NCBI GenBank assembly: GCA_016550405.1
Contig: JABXGX010000099.1
Location: 1-14,199 of the forward strand
From: an archaeon
GTDB taxonomy: Archaea; Asgardarchaeota; Hermodarchaeia; Hermodarchaeales; Hermodarchaeaceae
Length of the DNA: 14,199 nucleotides
Direction: 5' to 3'
Part shown: positions 7,692 through 14,199 of the stretch, in pieces
How positions within the stretch are numbered: position 1 is the stretch's first letter
How the letters are laid out: each line of letters begins with the position of its first letter
Notes under the pieces: model-generated
Seen by the model: only the letters and a program-made list of their open reading frames with translations
What the model was told of the DNA's origin: nothing
The model's database searches: none
Position numbers and translations under genes: made by a program

Positions 7692-9518
7692 ATGAATCTT
7701 GAGCAGGAACTGAAAGATTTACCTGATGCGCCAGGTGTCTACATTCTTTATGATGCAAATGATACAGTAATCTATGTGGGCAAAGCTCGATCGCTTAAGA
7801 AACGGGTTCCTGCCCATTTTCGAGGGATTGGTAGTGGCAATGTTTTCTCCCCGATTGGACATGAGGTAACAGAGCTAGAATATATGGTCACAGCAAATGA
7901 ATCCGAAGCCTTGGTCCTTGAGGACAATATGATTAAGCGCTACAAACCACGTTACAATATTCGTTTGAAGGATGACAAAAGCTTCCCTTATGTGCGGATT
8001 ACGCTCCAAGAGGATTTTCCTCGAGTGGAAAAAACCCGCACGCTCGTTAATGATGGGAGTCGATACATCGGTCCCTACTCAAATGTCAAAGCTTTAGACG
8101 GGTTGTTAAAATCTATTAACCGCATCGTTCCCATTGCAACCTGTAAACCCGTAATTGTCCCTGGTAAACGGAAACGTGCCTGTCTCAAATATGATATTGG
8201 ATATTGCCCTGCACCCTGTATGAACCTGATTAGCAAAGAAGAGTATGCTGAACTTGTGCAAGAATACACTCTCATGCTCACCGGTCAACATGACGAACTC
8301 GAAGCCCATCTCCAACGCCTCATGAACAAGACCTCTAAAGTACAAGAATTTGAAAAAGCTGCCAAATATCGAGATCGGCTCCGTGCCGTACAACGAGGCT
8401 ACCAAGCCCAACGCGCTACCTACTGGAATCAACTTCCTGGTCATCGGGACGTTTTGGGATTAGCCCGTTCGGGTGCTGATGCTCTTGTCCAGTTACTTGT
8501 AGTCCGTGAAGGGCGAGTAATTGGACAACAACCTTTCCCTCTTAGCGCTCCCTCTGAACTTCCAGATGAAACAGTTCTGGAGGCTTTCCTCAAGCAGTAT
8601 TATCTCCGAGCAACCGAAATCCCTGAAGAAATCATCCTTTCCGTTCCAATTCCAGAAATTCAGTTTCTGGAAGACTGGTTAACCCAGCGGCGCGGGGATC
8701 AACACCCAGTTACCATTGTCCATCCAACTCAAGATCCACTCTTAAGCCTTATTCAAATGGCTACTGAAAACGCCCAATTTCATCTCCACCAATTGATCGA
8801 GCGGATGGCCCGTGATGAAGGTCGAAAACAACAAGCCTATAATGATCTTACAAAAGCTCTCGATCTCCCCGAAGAACCTGCCCACATCGAAGGCTTCGAT
8901 ATCTCCACCCTGCAGGGGACTGAATCCGTTGGCGTCTGTGTGGTTTTCAAGGACGCCGTCCCCTTCAAGAAAGGGTATCGACGCTTCAAAATCCGTGACG
9001 TTGAAGGCCAAGATGATTTCGCTATGATTCGTGAGGTGGTCGAAAGACGGTATCGACGACTCATTACAGAAAACAGCCCGCTTCCCAATCTCATTGTAAT
9101 AGATGGCGGTCGAGGACAATTGAATATGGCACTAAAAGCCCTCGAGACAGTTGGGGCCTTCGAAATTCCTGTGATAGGTTTAGCCAAAGGCGAACGACCT
9201 GAACCTGATATAGTGTATGTGCCTGGTCAGAAGACACCTGTTAATCTTGCAGGTGATAGTCAAGGTCTGCGATTATTGATGCGAGTTCGTGATGAAGCCC
9301 ACCGCTTTGCTATTTCGTATCATCGAAAGATTCGGCAAATTAAGGGAATGAAACTTACTTTGACTGATATCCCAGGTGTTGGAGTAAAACGTGCCACTCT
9401 TCTACTCCAACACTTCGGAAATCGAGAGACACTTGCCAAAGCCTCGGTTGATGAAATTGCTGCGGTCCCTGGAATAACTAAAAAACTTGCCGAAGACATT
9501 GCGGAGCATTTCTCGTAA
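7692..9518 (+). CDS. uvrC: UvrABC excision nuclease subunit C (UvrC)
   Basis: UvrC makes both incisions around a lesion held by UvrB. The 608-residue protein has the standard layout. First is an N-terminal GIY-YIG nuclease (about 11-95) with Y17, Y28, K31, R38, E77 and N89 in the expected places for the 3' incision. Next is a cysteine quartet C151/C164/C172/C176 with spacing x12-x7-x3, similar to the iron-sulfur cysteines described for E. coli UvrC. A UVR motif (about 213-236) contacts UvrB. The RNase H-like domain for the 5' incision has GFDIS (D403), GQDDF (D441/D442), VIDGG (D471) and H537. A C-terminal double helix-hairpin-helix (about 555-606) binds DNA. The start is ATG, 51 bases after uvrA, with only a weak GAGTGATTTAGG upstream. 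Co-transcription with uvrA is likely. The gene appears intact. Confidence 0.98.
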   Translation: MNLEQELKDLPDAPGVYILYDANDTVIYVGKARSLKKRVPAHFRGIGSGNVFSPIGHEVTELEYMVTANESEALVLEDNMIKRYKPRYNIRLKDDKSFPYVRITLQEDFPRVEKTRTLVNDGSRYIGPYSNVKALDGLLKSINRIVPIATCKPVIVPGKRKRACLKYDIGYCPAPCMNLISKEEYAELVQEYTLMLTGQHDELEAHLQRLMNKTSKVQEFEKAAKYRDRLRAVQRGYQAQRATYWNQLPGHRDVLGLARSGADALVQLLVVREGRVIGQQPFPLSAPSELPDETVLEAFLKQYYLRATEIPEEIILSVPIPEIQFLEDWLTQRRGDQHPVTIVHPTQDPLLSLIQMATENAQFHLHQLIERMARDEGRKQQAYNDLTKALDLPEEPAHIEGFDISTLQGTESVGVCVVFKDAVPFKKGYRRFKIRDVEGQDDFAMIREVVERRYRRLITENSPLPNLIVIDGGRGQLNMALKALETVGAFEIPVIGLAKGERPEPDIVYVPGQKTPVNLAGDSQGLRLLMRVRDEAHRFAISYHRKIRQIKGMKLTLTDIPGVGVKRATLLLQHFGNRETLAKASVDEIAAVPGITKKLAEDIAEHFS

Positions 9519-9530
9519 ATATCCCCTAAT

Positions 9531-9580
9531 TTGATGATTTATCTTCTATTCTTGTTATTTGGTTCGCAGCTTTCTTCTTA
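9531..9580 (+). terminator. Possible pyrimidine-rich transcription end region between convergent genes
   Basis: The 71 bases between the uvrC stop and the convergent YhhN-like gene contain several short T/C-rich runs (TTTATCTTCTATTCTTG, TTTCTTCTT) without a clear hairpin. Archaeal RNA polymerase can stop at U-rich tracts, so this could end the uvr transcript. The evidence is composition only. Confidence 0.25.
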
Positions 9581-9589
9581 GTATGAAAT

Positions 9590-10303
9590 TTAAAAGATGA
9601 GAACGATGATGCTAAGGGAGAGAAGGAAAAGGGCAAGGTAGTAAGTGGGAAAGATGAAGAGTTCTGCTTTGTTGAAGTGATGATGAAACTCTTTGATGAA
9701 CAGGGTTAGGTCTGAAACAACAAAGAAAAATGCGCCAAGTACCGGAATGAATCCAAGGAGAACACCAGTAGCAAGCCACAACATTAGCGCACTGCAGAAA
9801 GTGAGGGAAACGGTAATTGAATAGACAGTGATGGGAATTTTCATGGTCCCAAAACCGTTGTCTGAAGAATCAATAAAGTGAGTATTGAAGATAATGACAA
9901 GCAACCACGCGATGAATGCGGTTATAAAGGCGGCTATTGGAAGAAAGGAAACACCAAGGAAAATGCTTTGCCATATGAAATTTCCGATAAAAAGTATTTG
10001 AGCGATGAGAAAGAGAATACCACCAACGAGCAATTTAATCTCCATGCCGATATCTCCAAGGAAACAGAAAATAAACGCAACAGCAAGAAGAATGTAAAAT
10101 AGACTATTAGTAGGTCGAAAGAGCAAAACAACAATCGCTGCAGCTACTGCAGGAAGAAATTTGATTACCATGAAAGCAGGTGTAGGTATTTTAGAAAGCC
10201 ATTCTTTTTGAAAAGTAATTTCATTTTCACGAACTGATTTTGTAATTGTTGATACTACTGCAATCACCCAAAAGATTACAGCATAAGGAATCAAGAACAA
10301 CAT
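9590..10303 (-). CDS. YhhN/TMEM86 (lysoplasmalogenase-like) integral membrane protein
   Basis: The 237-residue product is almost entirely hydrophobic, with about eight predicted transmembrane helices (roughly 3-20, 46-63, 68-87, 91-111, 118-139, 156-178, 184-204, 213-236), the topology of the YhhN family. It also carries the family hallmarks: FCFLGDIGME (G83, D84) in helix 3, GAFFFVVSDLTLFIKEF (S197, D198) in helix 7, and TYYLALFL in helix 8. Characterised animal TMEM86 members and some bacterial members hydrolyse the vinyl-ether bond of lysoplasmalogens; the substrate in this organism is unknown. It follows leuD on the same strand after about 50 bases but has no evident functional link to it. 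The ATG start lacks a good ribosome-binding site. The family call rests on recalled motifs, not on an alignment. Confidence 0.75.
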   Translation of the reverse strand: MLFLIPYAVIFWVIAVVSTITKSVRENEITFQKEWLSKIPTPAFMVIKFLPAVAAAIVVLLFRPTNSLFYILLAVAFIFCFLGDIGMEIKLLVGGILFLIAQILFIGNFIWQSIFLGVSFLPIAAFITAFIAWLLVIIFNTHFIDSSDNGFGTMKIPITVYSITVSLTFCSALMLWLATGVLLGFIPVLGAFFFVVSDLTLFIKEFHHHFNKAELFIFPTYYLALFLLSLSIIVLIF

Positions 10304-10349
10304 ACTGCAAGGATATGCTATGTTTTGCTTAAGAGTGTTTGATTTTCAA

Positions 10350-10365
10350 AAGAACTTAGGTTCTT
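10350..10365 (-). terminator. Short hairpin around the leuD stop codon, possible weak terminator
   Basis: On the minus strand AAGAAC, loop CTAA, GTTCTT form a perfect 6-bp hairpin followed by TT. The leuD stop codon TAA falls in the loop. It could attenuate transcription from leuD into the YhhN-like gene. The stem is AT-rich and short, so the assignment is tentative. Confidence 0.3.
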
Positions 10366-10874
10366 AATTTTGTTTTAAGGAGTGGGATAGCTCCTCCTGC
10401 TTTTAGGTATTCAAGAAGAAATGAAGGGATTTCTTTAAAAGAGTGGATTTTTTTGGTGCTTTTGTTTATTAAAATCCCCTCTCTCAGTGATACTTCGAGT
10501 ATGTCCCCCTCACGAATTAAATCTGGGTCTTTTATAAGATTGGGTAATTCTATTGCCGGAATGCCTATATTATACGCGTTGCGAAAGAAAATTCTAGCAA
10601 AGGATGCAGCAACGATGGCACCAACTCCTATTTGATGAAGAATTGCTGGTGCTTCTTCACGACTTGAACCGATACCAAAGTGGTCATCTGCTACAATTAT
10701 ATCACCTGGTTGAACCTTCTTCGCAAATTCCGGGCGAAGATGCTCAAAAGCAAATGGAGTTAATTCACTGATGGAGATTTTAGTTAGGTGAATACCGGAA
10801 ATGATATCATCCGTACTGATATTACTACCAAATCGCCAGACCTTTCCTATTATTGGCGTTTCTGGTTTTACCAT
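10356..10874 (-). CDS. leuD: 3-isopropylmalate dehydratase (or homoaconitase-type) small subunit
   Basis: This is the swivelling domain subunit of the two-subunit isopropylmalate isomerase. Together with the large subunit it interconverts 2- and 3-isopropylmalate in leucine synthesis (or the homologous homocitrate/homoisocitrate step). The 172-residue length fits archaeal small subunits (about 160-170). Motifs are GKVWRFGSNISTDDI (10-24), where STDDI is part of the active site, the substrate-binding GIGSSRE (67-73), and SFARIFFRNAYNIGIP (91-106). The loop after STDDI, IISGIHLTKISISELTPFAF, is the region known to influence substrate choice in this family; I cannot assign specificity from memory. 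Its ATG lies 5 bases after the large-subunit stop, and GGAGG sits inside the end of that gene, so the two are probably translationally coupled. Confidence 0.9.
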   Translation of the reverse strand: MVKPETPIIGKVWRFGSNISTDDIISGIHLTKISISELTPFAFEHLRPEFAKKVQPGDIIVADDHFGIGSSREEAPAILHQIGVGAIVAASFARIFFRNAYNIGIPAIELPNLIKDPDLIREGDILEVSLREGILINKSTKKIHSFKEIPSFLLEYLKAGGAIPLLKTKLRT

Positions 10875-10879
10875 GATGT

Positions 10880-12142
10880 CTAGTTGCCTCCACGGGGATC
10901 AGTAATTTTACCAGTTATTGCACTAGCAGCAACCGTGGCAGGGGAAGCGAGGTAAATTTGGGCTTCAGGACTTCCCATCCGTCCTGGAAAGTTTCGGTTC
11001 GTGGTACTCACGCATACTTCATCCGGAGCAGGAAGCCCGCAATGGCCACCAAAGCATGCCCCACATGTTGCTGGTCCAATCGTAGCTCCTGCCTTAACAA
11101 GAGTTCCAATCGTCCCATCTTCCAGAGCAGCATGATAGATCTGCCGACTAGCAGGAATCACAATAAATCGAACACTGGATGCCACTTGATGCCCCGACAC
11201 GATTCTAGCAGCTATTTGCAAATCCTCAAGTCGCCCATTCGTACAAGAGCCTAAATAGGCTTGATCTATCAGCGTGCCAGCAACTTCCGTTACAGGAACT
11301 GCTTGCGTAGGTAGGGATGGTGTTGCAACCTGTGGAGCCAAGTCTGAAATGTTAATTTCAAGAGTCTGATGATAATTAGCGTTCTCATCGGGATAAATAG
11401 CAGTGAATTTCTGTTTGGTTCGTGTCTGAACATAGTTGATAATACGCTTATCGGGTGGAATTAGGGCGGCCATAGCGCCTGCTTCAATAGCCATGTTGGT
11501 GAGCGTCATCCAGGCATCCAGGCTAAGCTTTGATAAAGTATCTCCATGATATTCTATTGCTTGAAAAGTTGCTCCCTCCACACCTAGCCGGGCTAGTGTA
11601 TGAAGGATGACATCCTTACTCATCACATTGAGTGGAAGTGATCCATAGTAAGTAATCTTAACGGATTCGGGGACTCGGAACCACAGCCGCCCGGTCGCTA
11701 ATACAATCGCCATGTCAGTGGCTCCAATTCCCGTCGCGAGCGCTCCAAATGCCCCTGCGGTTGTTGTATGGGAATCTGTCCCCACAACAAGCTCACCTGG
11801 GCGTATGTGCCCCTCTTCAACAAGAACTTGGTGGCATATTCCTCGCCCTGCATCATAGAAATGCTCAATCTTGAAGTCCTTGACGAATTTCCGAATTTGT
11901 TGATGAATCGTAGCCGATTCCACAGTGGAAGCAGGAACCCAATGGTCCAATATAATCACGACACGGCTAGGATCCCAAATCTGTTTTACCCCCGCTTCCT
12001 CTAGGTGGGGGAGCACACGGCTTCCCATCATCTCATGCGACATGGCAACATCAATGGACGCTTCAATGATTTCTCCCGGCTCGATGGATTTCTTGTCCGT
12101 GTGGTTGAGTAGAATTTTTTCAGCCATTGTCTGGTTGGGCAT
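10880..12142 (-). CDS. leuC: 3-isopropylmalate dehydratase (or homoaconitase-type) large subunit
   Basis: This is the iron-sulfur subunit of the aconitase-family isomerase. The 420-residue length matches archaeal LeuC/homoaconitase large subunits (about 415-425). It shows the N-terminal AEKILLNHTDKKSIEPGEII, the active-site TDSHTTTAGAFGALATGIGA (122-141), and the three expected [4Fe-4S] ligands: C300 in GSCTNGRLEDL, and C360 and C363 in TCGACFGGHCG. NRNFPGRMG (382-390) is also typical. GGHCG carries a fourth cysteine (C368) where methionine is common, perhaps a harmless change. The start ATG at 12142 follows the leuB stop by 7 bases, and GGAG lies within the end of leuB. A second ATG at residue 6 is possible. 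With leuB upstream and leuD downstream it forms a compact operon. Confidence 0.92.
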   Translation of the reverse strand: MPNQTMAEKILLNHTDKKSIEPGEIIEASIDVAMSHEMMGSRVLPHLEEAGVKQIWDPSRVVIILDHWVPASTVESATIHQQIRKFVKDFKIEHFYDAGRGICHQVLVEEGHIRPGELVVGTDSHTTTAGAFGALATGIGATDMAIVLATGRLWFRVPESVKITYYGSLPLNVMSKDVILHTLARLGVEGATFQAIEYHGDTLSKLSLDAWMTLTNMAIEAGAMAALIPPDKRIINYVQTRTKQKFTAIYPDENANYHQTLEINISDLAPQVATPSLPTQAVPVTEVAGTLIDQAYLGSCTNGRLEDLQIAARIVSGHQVASSVRFIVIPASRQIYHAALEDGTIGTLVKAGATIGPATCGACFGGHCGLPAPDEVCVSTTNRNFPGRMGSPEAQIYLASPATVAASAITGKITDPRGGN

Positions 12143-12149
12143 TGGTTTC

Positions 12150-13328
12150 TCACAACTCCTTCATTTGTTGTTTTACAATCTTCTTAATGGCTGTTCCGAC
12201 TTGCTTCGTCGTGGAAGGGCGAACTTCGGCAAAAGCACCCACACACAAATCATAGGTGCGGATTTGTGTCTGTACGAGAACCTGAATTACCGCTGCTTCA
12301 ATGATGGAAGCAGCTTTTACTGCGGCTTTATCGTTGTGTTGTTCTCCAAGCCATTCGAGCATCATCTTTGCTGCTAGAATCGCTGCAATAGGATTCGCCC
12401 GGTGTTTTCCCGAATGACGCGGAGCAGATCCATGAATAGGTTCAAACATGGCATGAGTATCTCCTATGTTCCCTCCGGCTGCGACTCCCATACCTCCTTG
12501 GATTCCAGCACCAAGATCAGAAATAATGTCTCCATACATATTCGGGGTCACGATCACATTATAATATTCGGGGCGACGGAGACACCACATTGTCCAAGCA
12601 TCAACATAAGCAAAATCAGGCACAATTTTGGGAAAGGCATGTGTTCGTTCCTCAAAGACACGCCGAAAAAGCTGATCACCAATCAACACATTACTTTTAT
12701 CCACACAGGTGACCCGTTTCTTCCCATCACTAGGAGAACCTTGTTTCCGTTTCAAAGCTAAGTTAATGGCATACTGAATGACGCGTTCTGAACCCAGACG
12801 TGAAATGGGTCGCATATCAATTGCAAGCTCTTCGCGTTCGTTTTCACCATAATGCTTGCCAATCCCCGCATACAACCCCTCTGTGTTTTCTCGAACAATC
12901 ACGAAGTCAATGTCTTGGGATCCTTTATTGGCTAGCGGAGTGGGAACACCTGGATATAATTTCACAGGTCTTAAATTAGCATATAATTCAAGTTCGCGTC
13001 GCTGACCTAACACCACCGCAGCACCCGCTAGCTGTCCATCATCACGGCGTATCGGCTCTCCTGGCGATTTCTCCCACCCTACAGCACCCAAAAGGATTGC
13101 ATCGGCTTCCTGTTTGGAGAAGACTTCAGCTTCTCCTGGCCATTCAACACCGGTTTCTAAGAAGTACTTCCCACCACAAGGGAATTCATGAAAAGAAAGA
13201 TTAAGACCAGAGGTGCCTGCGTTAACCGTCTTTAATATCACGATGGCTTCTTGTATGACCTCGGGTCCAATTCCGTCGCCCGGTAACACTTGGATCTTAT
13301 ACGTGCGTACCACAGGAATCCGTTCCAC
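12150..13328 (-). CDS. leuB: 3-isopropylmalate dehydrogenase family protein (LeuB-like)
   Basis: This is an NAD-dependent oxidative decarboxylase of the isopropylmalate/isocitrate/homoisocitrate/tartrate dehydrogenase family. Visible motifs are [10 protein letters not shown] (15-24), the substrate-binding helix [14 protein letters not shown] (110-123), RENTEGLY (146-153, catalytic Y153), VDKSNVL (catalytic K211), and the metal-binding aspartates D243, D267 and D271. [19 protein letters not shown] leads into the NAD-binding loop. The 392-residue length is slightly above the usual 330-370. Within that loop, [11 protein letters not shown] departs from the commoner PDIAGKGIANP. LeuB fits best because leuC and leuD follow directly, but RENTEGLY is shared with homoisocitrate and tartrate dehydrogenases, so specificity is uncertain. 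The start is GTG; a second GTG lies five codons on ([12 protein letters not shown]). Confidence 0.85.
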   Translation of the reverse strand: MERIPVVRTYKIQVLPGDGIGPEVIQEAIVILKTVNAGTSGLNLSFHEFPCGGKYFLETGVEWPGEAEVFSKQEADAILLGAVGWEKSPGEPIRRDDGQLAGAAVVLGQRRELELYANLRPVKLYPGVPTPLANKGSQDIDFVIVRENTEGLYAGIGKHYGENEREELAIDMRPISRLGSERVIQYAINLALKRKQGSPSDGKKRVTCVDKSNVLIGDQLFRRVFEERTHAFPKIVPDFAYVDAWTMWCLRRPEYYNVIVTPNMYGDIISDLGAGIQGGMGVAAGGNIGDTHAMFEPIHGSAPRHSGKHRANPIAAILAAKMMLEWLGEQHNDKAAVKAASIIEAAVIQVLVQTQIRTYDLCVGAFAEVRPSTTKQVGTAIKKIVKQQMKEL

Positions 13329-13337
13329 GTAACCTGT

Positions 13338-13354
13338 TCACTTTAAGCTATACA
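13338..13354 (-). promoter_or_regulatory. leuB: Possible promoter of leuBCD giving a near-leaderless transcript
   Basis: In the 40-base gap before leuB the minus strand reads GGAAACTTTGTATAGC, which resembles an archaeal BRE followed by a TATA element. The TATA lies about 24 bases before the GTG, the distance at which archaeal transcription starts, so the mRNA may begin at or next to the start codon. This would also explain the poor ribosome-binding site of leuB. It is inference from spacing and sequence only. Confidence 0.35.
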
Positions 13355-13368
13355 AAGTTTCCGACCTG

Positions 13369-13782
13369 TCACTTATCCGTAAGATTCAGAAGCATTACTG
13401 CCGCAATGAGAGTAAAGAAATCAGGAATCATGAAGAAGGGGCCTAAACTAGCCCCACGAACACCAAAAAGTTGGTGAAGGAGGGGGTGAGAGGAGAGAAC
13501 TTGGAGTAGGAGAGCCAAAGAGAAAATGACTAGCCCTAAGGTGAATTTGGATCGAGTGACCCGGTAGATATCTACGTAGATTATCAGGAGTATAATGAGT
13601 AAGGCTGCGTTGACTGATGTGAGAATCGTCTTCAAGGTGAAAATGAATGGAAAATCAGGGGGAGAAGCCGGGGGTGGAGGTGGCATGTTAAAAATTGCCC
13701 AAGCTAAGGCCAGGACAATTACAATAAGGACGATTCCGACGATGAGCCAGGGCTTCAAATATTTCTGTGTCGATTCTTTCAT
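13369..13782 (-). CDS. Small archaeal-type membrane protein, four predicted helices
   Basis: From the ATG at 13782 the product has 137 residues. It has an N-terminal helix (about 12-31), a proline-rich loop (NMPPPPPASPPDFP, 33-45), then three helices (about 47-70, 79-98, 112-134). KTILTSVNAALLIILLIIYV, VTRSKFTLGLVIFSLALLLQ and LGPFFMIPDFFTLIAA resemble small archaeal membrane proteins that occur beside winged-helix regulators; I know of no assigned function. A GTG at 13791 overlaps the regulator stop (GTGA), but the ATG three codons later is better placed, with AAGGAGTGATC directly upstream. The tight link to the regulator suggests a sensor or effector partner, which is inferred from position only. 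Confidence 0.75.
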   Translation of the reverse strand: MKESTQKYLKPWLIVGIVLIVIVLALAWAIFNMPPPPPASPPDFPFIFTLKTILTSVNAALLIILLIIYVDIYRVTRSKFTLGLVIFSLALLLQVLSSHPLLHQLFGVRGASLGPFFMIPDFFTLIAAVMLLNLTDK

Positions 13783-13787
13783 CTTGA

Positions 13788-14102
13788 TCACTCCTTTTTA
13801 CCACGGTTTTGGATTTTTTCCCATATCTCCTCAAAGATTTCGTAATTGGCTTCCATGCGTGGCGACAGCATATAGGTCACGCCGTATGTTTCACCTAAGG
13901 AAGTAATAATGCCATTCTCGCTTAGGAGTTTGATGTGGTGGCGAATAGTATGGTAATCTAAGTTAAGCGAATTCGCTAGCTGGTTGGCATTTTGGGGCAT
14001 CTCTTTTAATTCAAGGATGATGTATCCCCGGCTGATTCCTCCACGAGTGCCAGCAATCAGCCATCCGATGAGATGCCGCAGAGGGCGGATATGCGCAGCC
14101 AT
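13788..14102 (-). CDS. ArsR-like winged helix-turn-helix transcriptional regulator
   Basis: The 104-residue protein is a compact DNA-binding domain. IAGTRGGISRGYIILELKEM (17-36) starts the domain. QNANQLANSLNLDYHTIRHH (37-56) is the helix-turn-helix, with the recognition helix at DYHTIRHHIKLL. NGIITSLGETYGVTYMLS (63-80) is the beta wing, and a C-terminal helix (to KIQNRGKKE) may dimerise. The order GTRGG, NANQL, DY-TIRHH and YGVTY is typical of small archaeal winged-helix proteins. Start: ATG at 14102 with GGAG 8 bases upstream. Its 3' end abuts or overlaps the membrane protein gene, so the two are one transcript. It may regulate its own operon; control of leuBCD, 40 bases further on, is possible but unproven. 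Confidence 0.85.
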   Translation of the reverse strand: MAAHIRPLRHLIGWLIAGTRGGISRGYIILELKEMPQNANQLANSLNLDYHTIRHHIKLLSENGIITSLGETYGVTYMLSPRMEANYEIFEEIWEKIQNRGKKE

Positions 14103-14139
14103 CGATTCCGCTCCACAGAATTAACCTATGAAGCAATCT

Positions 14140-14162
14140 GTTATAACTGTAATAAACTATGT
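14140..14162 (-). promoter_or_regulatory. Possible TATA-box region upstream of the winged-helix gene
   Basis: Read on the minus strand this stretch is CACATAGTTTATTACAGTTATAAC, with two overlapping TATA-like candidates (GTTTATTA and GTTATAAC) 40-60 bases before the ATG. A GGAG ribosome-binding site (14111-14114) lies between. Either could serve as promoter for the regulator/membrane pair. Confidence 0.35.
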
Positions 14163-14199
14163 GCCCCCATTCAACATGTTACTTAGAGAATACACCTCC

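Noticed and set aside
8742..9119. 125-codon ORF on the minus strand inside uvrC, with a 112-codon one at 8106-8444
   Set aside because: Both are antisense to a complete, strongly conserved uvrC and have no recognisable motif, so they are by-products of its codon pattern.
11925..12377. 150-codon plus-strand ORF, and a 119-codon one at 12402-12761
   Set aside because: They lie antisense to leuC and leuB, which carry all family motifs; the translations show no domain.
14188..14199. GGAGGTG on the minus strand at the very right edge as a ribosome-binding site
   Set aside because: The ATG 15 bases downstream opens only a six-codon frame (MLNGGT), and any upstream gene lies outside the window.

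Overview
The window looks like chromosomal DNA from a prokaryote that is probably archaeal. The pointers are a short winged-helix protein of the type common in archaea, paired with a small membrane protein of archaeal appearance, A/T-rich TATA-like boxes upstream of several genes, and archaeal-type isopropylmalate isomerase subunits. An Asgard-like or other mesophilic archaeon would fit, because these can carry bacterial-type UvrABC. This placement is an inference from gene content; there is no rRNA or other phylogenetic marker here.

Left part (1-2401, all minus strand): an AT-rich block of unrecognised genes that look damaged. It holds a fragment running off the left edge with a helix-turn-helix-like end, a two-helix membrane ORF, a ~90-residue ORF and a ~404-residue ORF. 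Neighbouring ORFs continue one another across single in-frame stops or one-base shifts in short A/T runs, so they may be remains of two larger genes rather than four small ones.

Centre (2506-9518, plus strand): an intact uvrB-uvrA-uvrC cluster encoding the complete UvrABC nucleotide excision repair nuclease. UvrA finds damage and loads UvrB, UvrB verifies the lesion, and UvrC cuts on both sides of it. The uvrB-uvrA gap holds two hairpins. A short pyrimidine-rich convergent gap separates uvrC from the next genes.

Right part (9590-14102, all minus strand): reading along the minus strand, a winged-helix regulator overlaps or abuts a four-helix membrane protein. Then come leuB-like, leuC-like and leuD-like genes (oxidative decarboxylation and isomerisation steps of leucine-type 2-oxoacid chain elongation), and finally a YhhN/TMEM86-type (lysoplasmalogenase-like) membrane protein. 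A TATA-like element just before leuB suggests that leuBCD has its own promoter. No leuA homologue is present, so the exact substrate (isopropylmalate versus homologous acids) is not fixed by context.

I saw no rRNA, tRNA, CRISPR array or insertion sequence, and no clearly novel system. The most interesting points are the apparent gene decay at the left, the bacterial-type repair operon in an archaeal-looking setting with a conserved UvrC cysteine quartet, the YhhN-like protein, and the regulator/membrane pair beside leuBCD.
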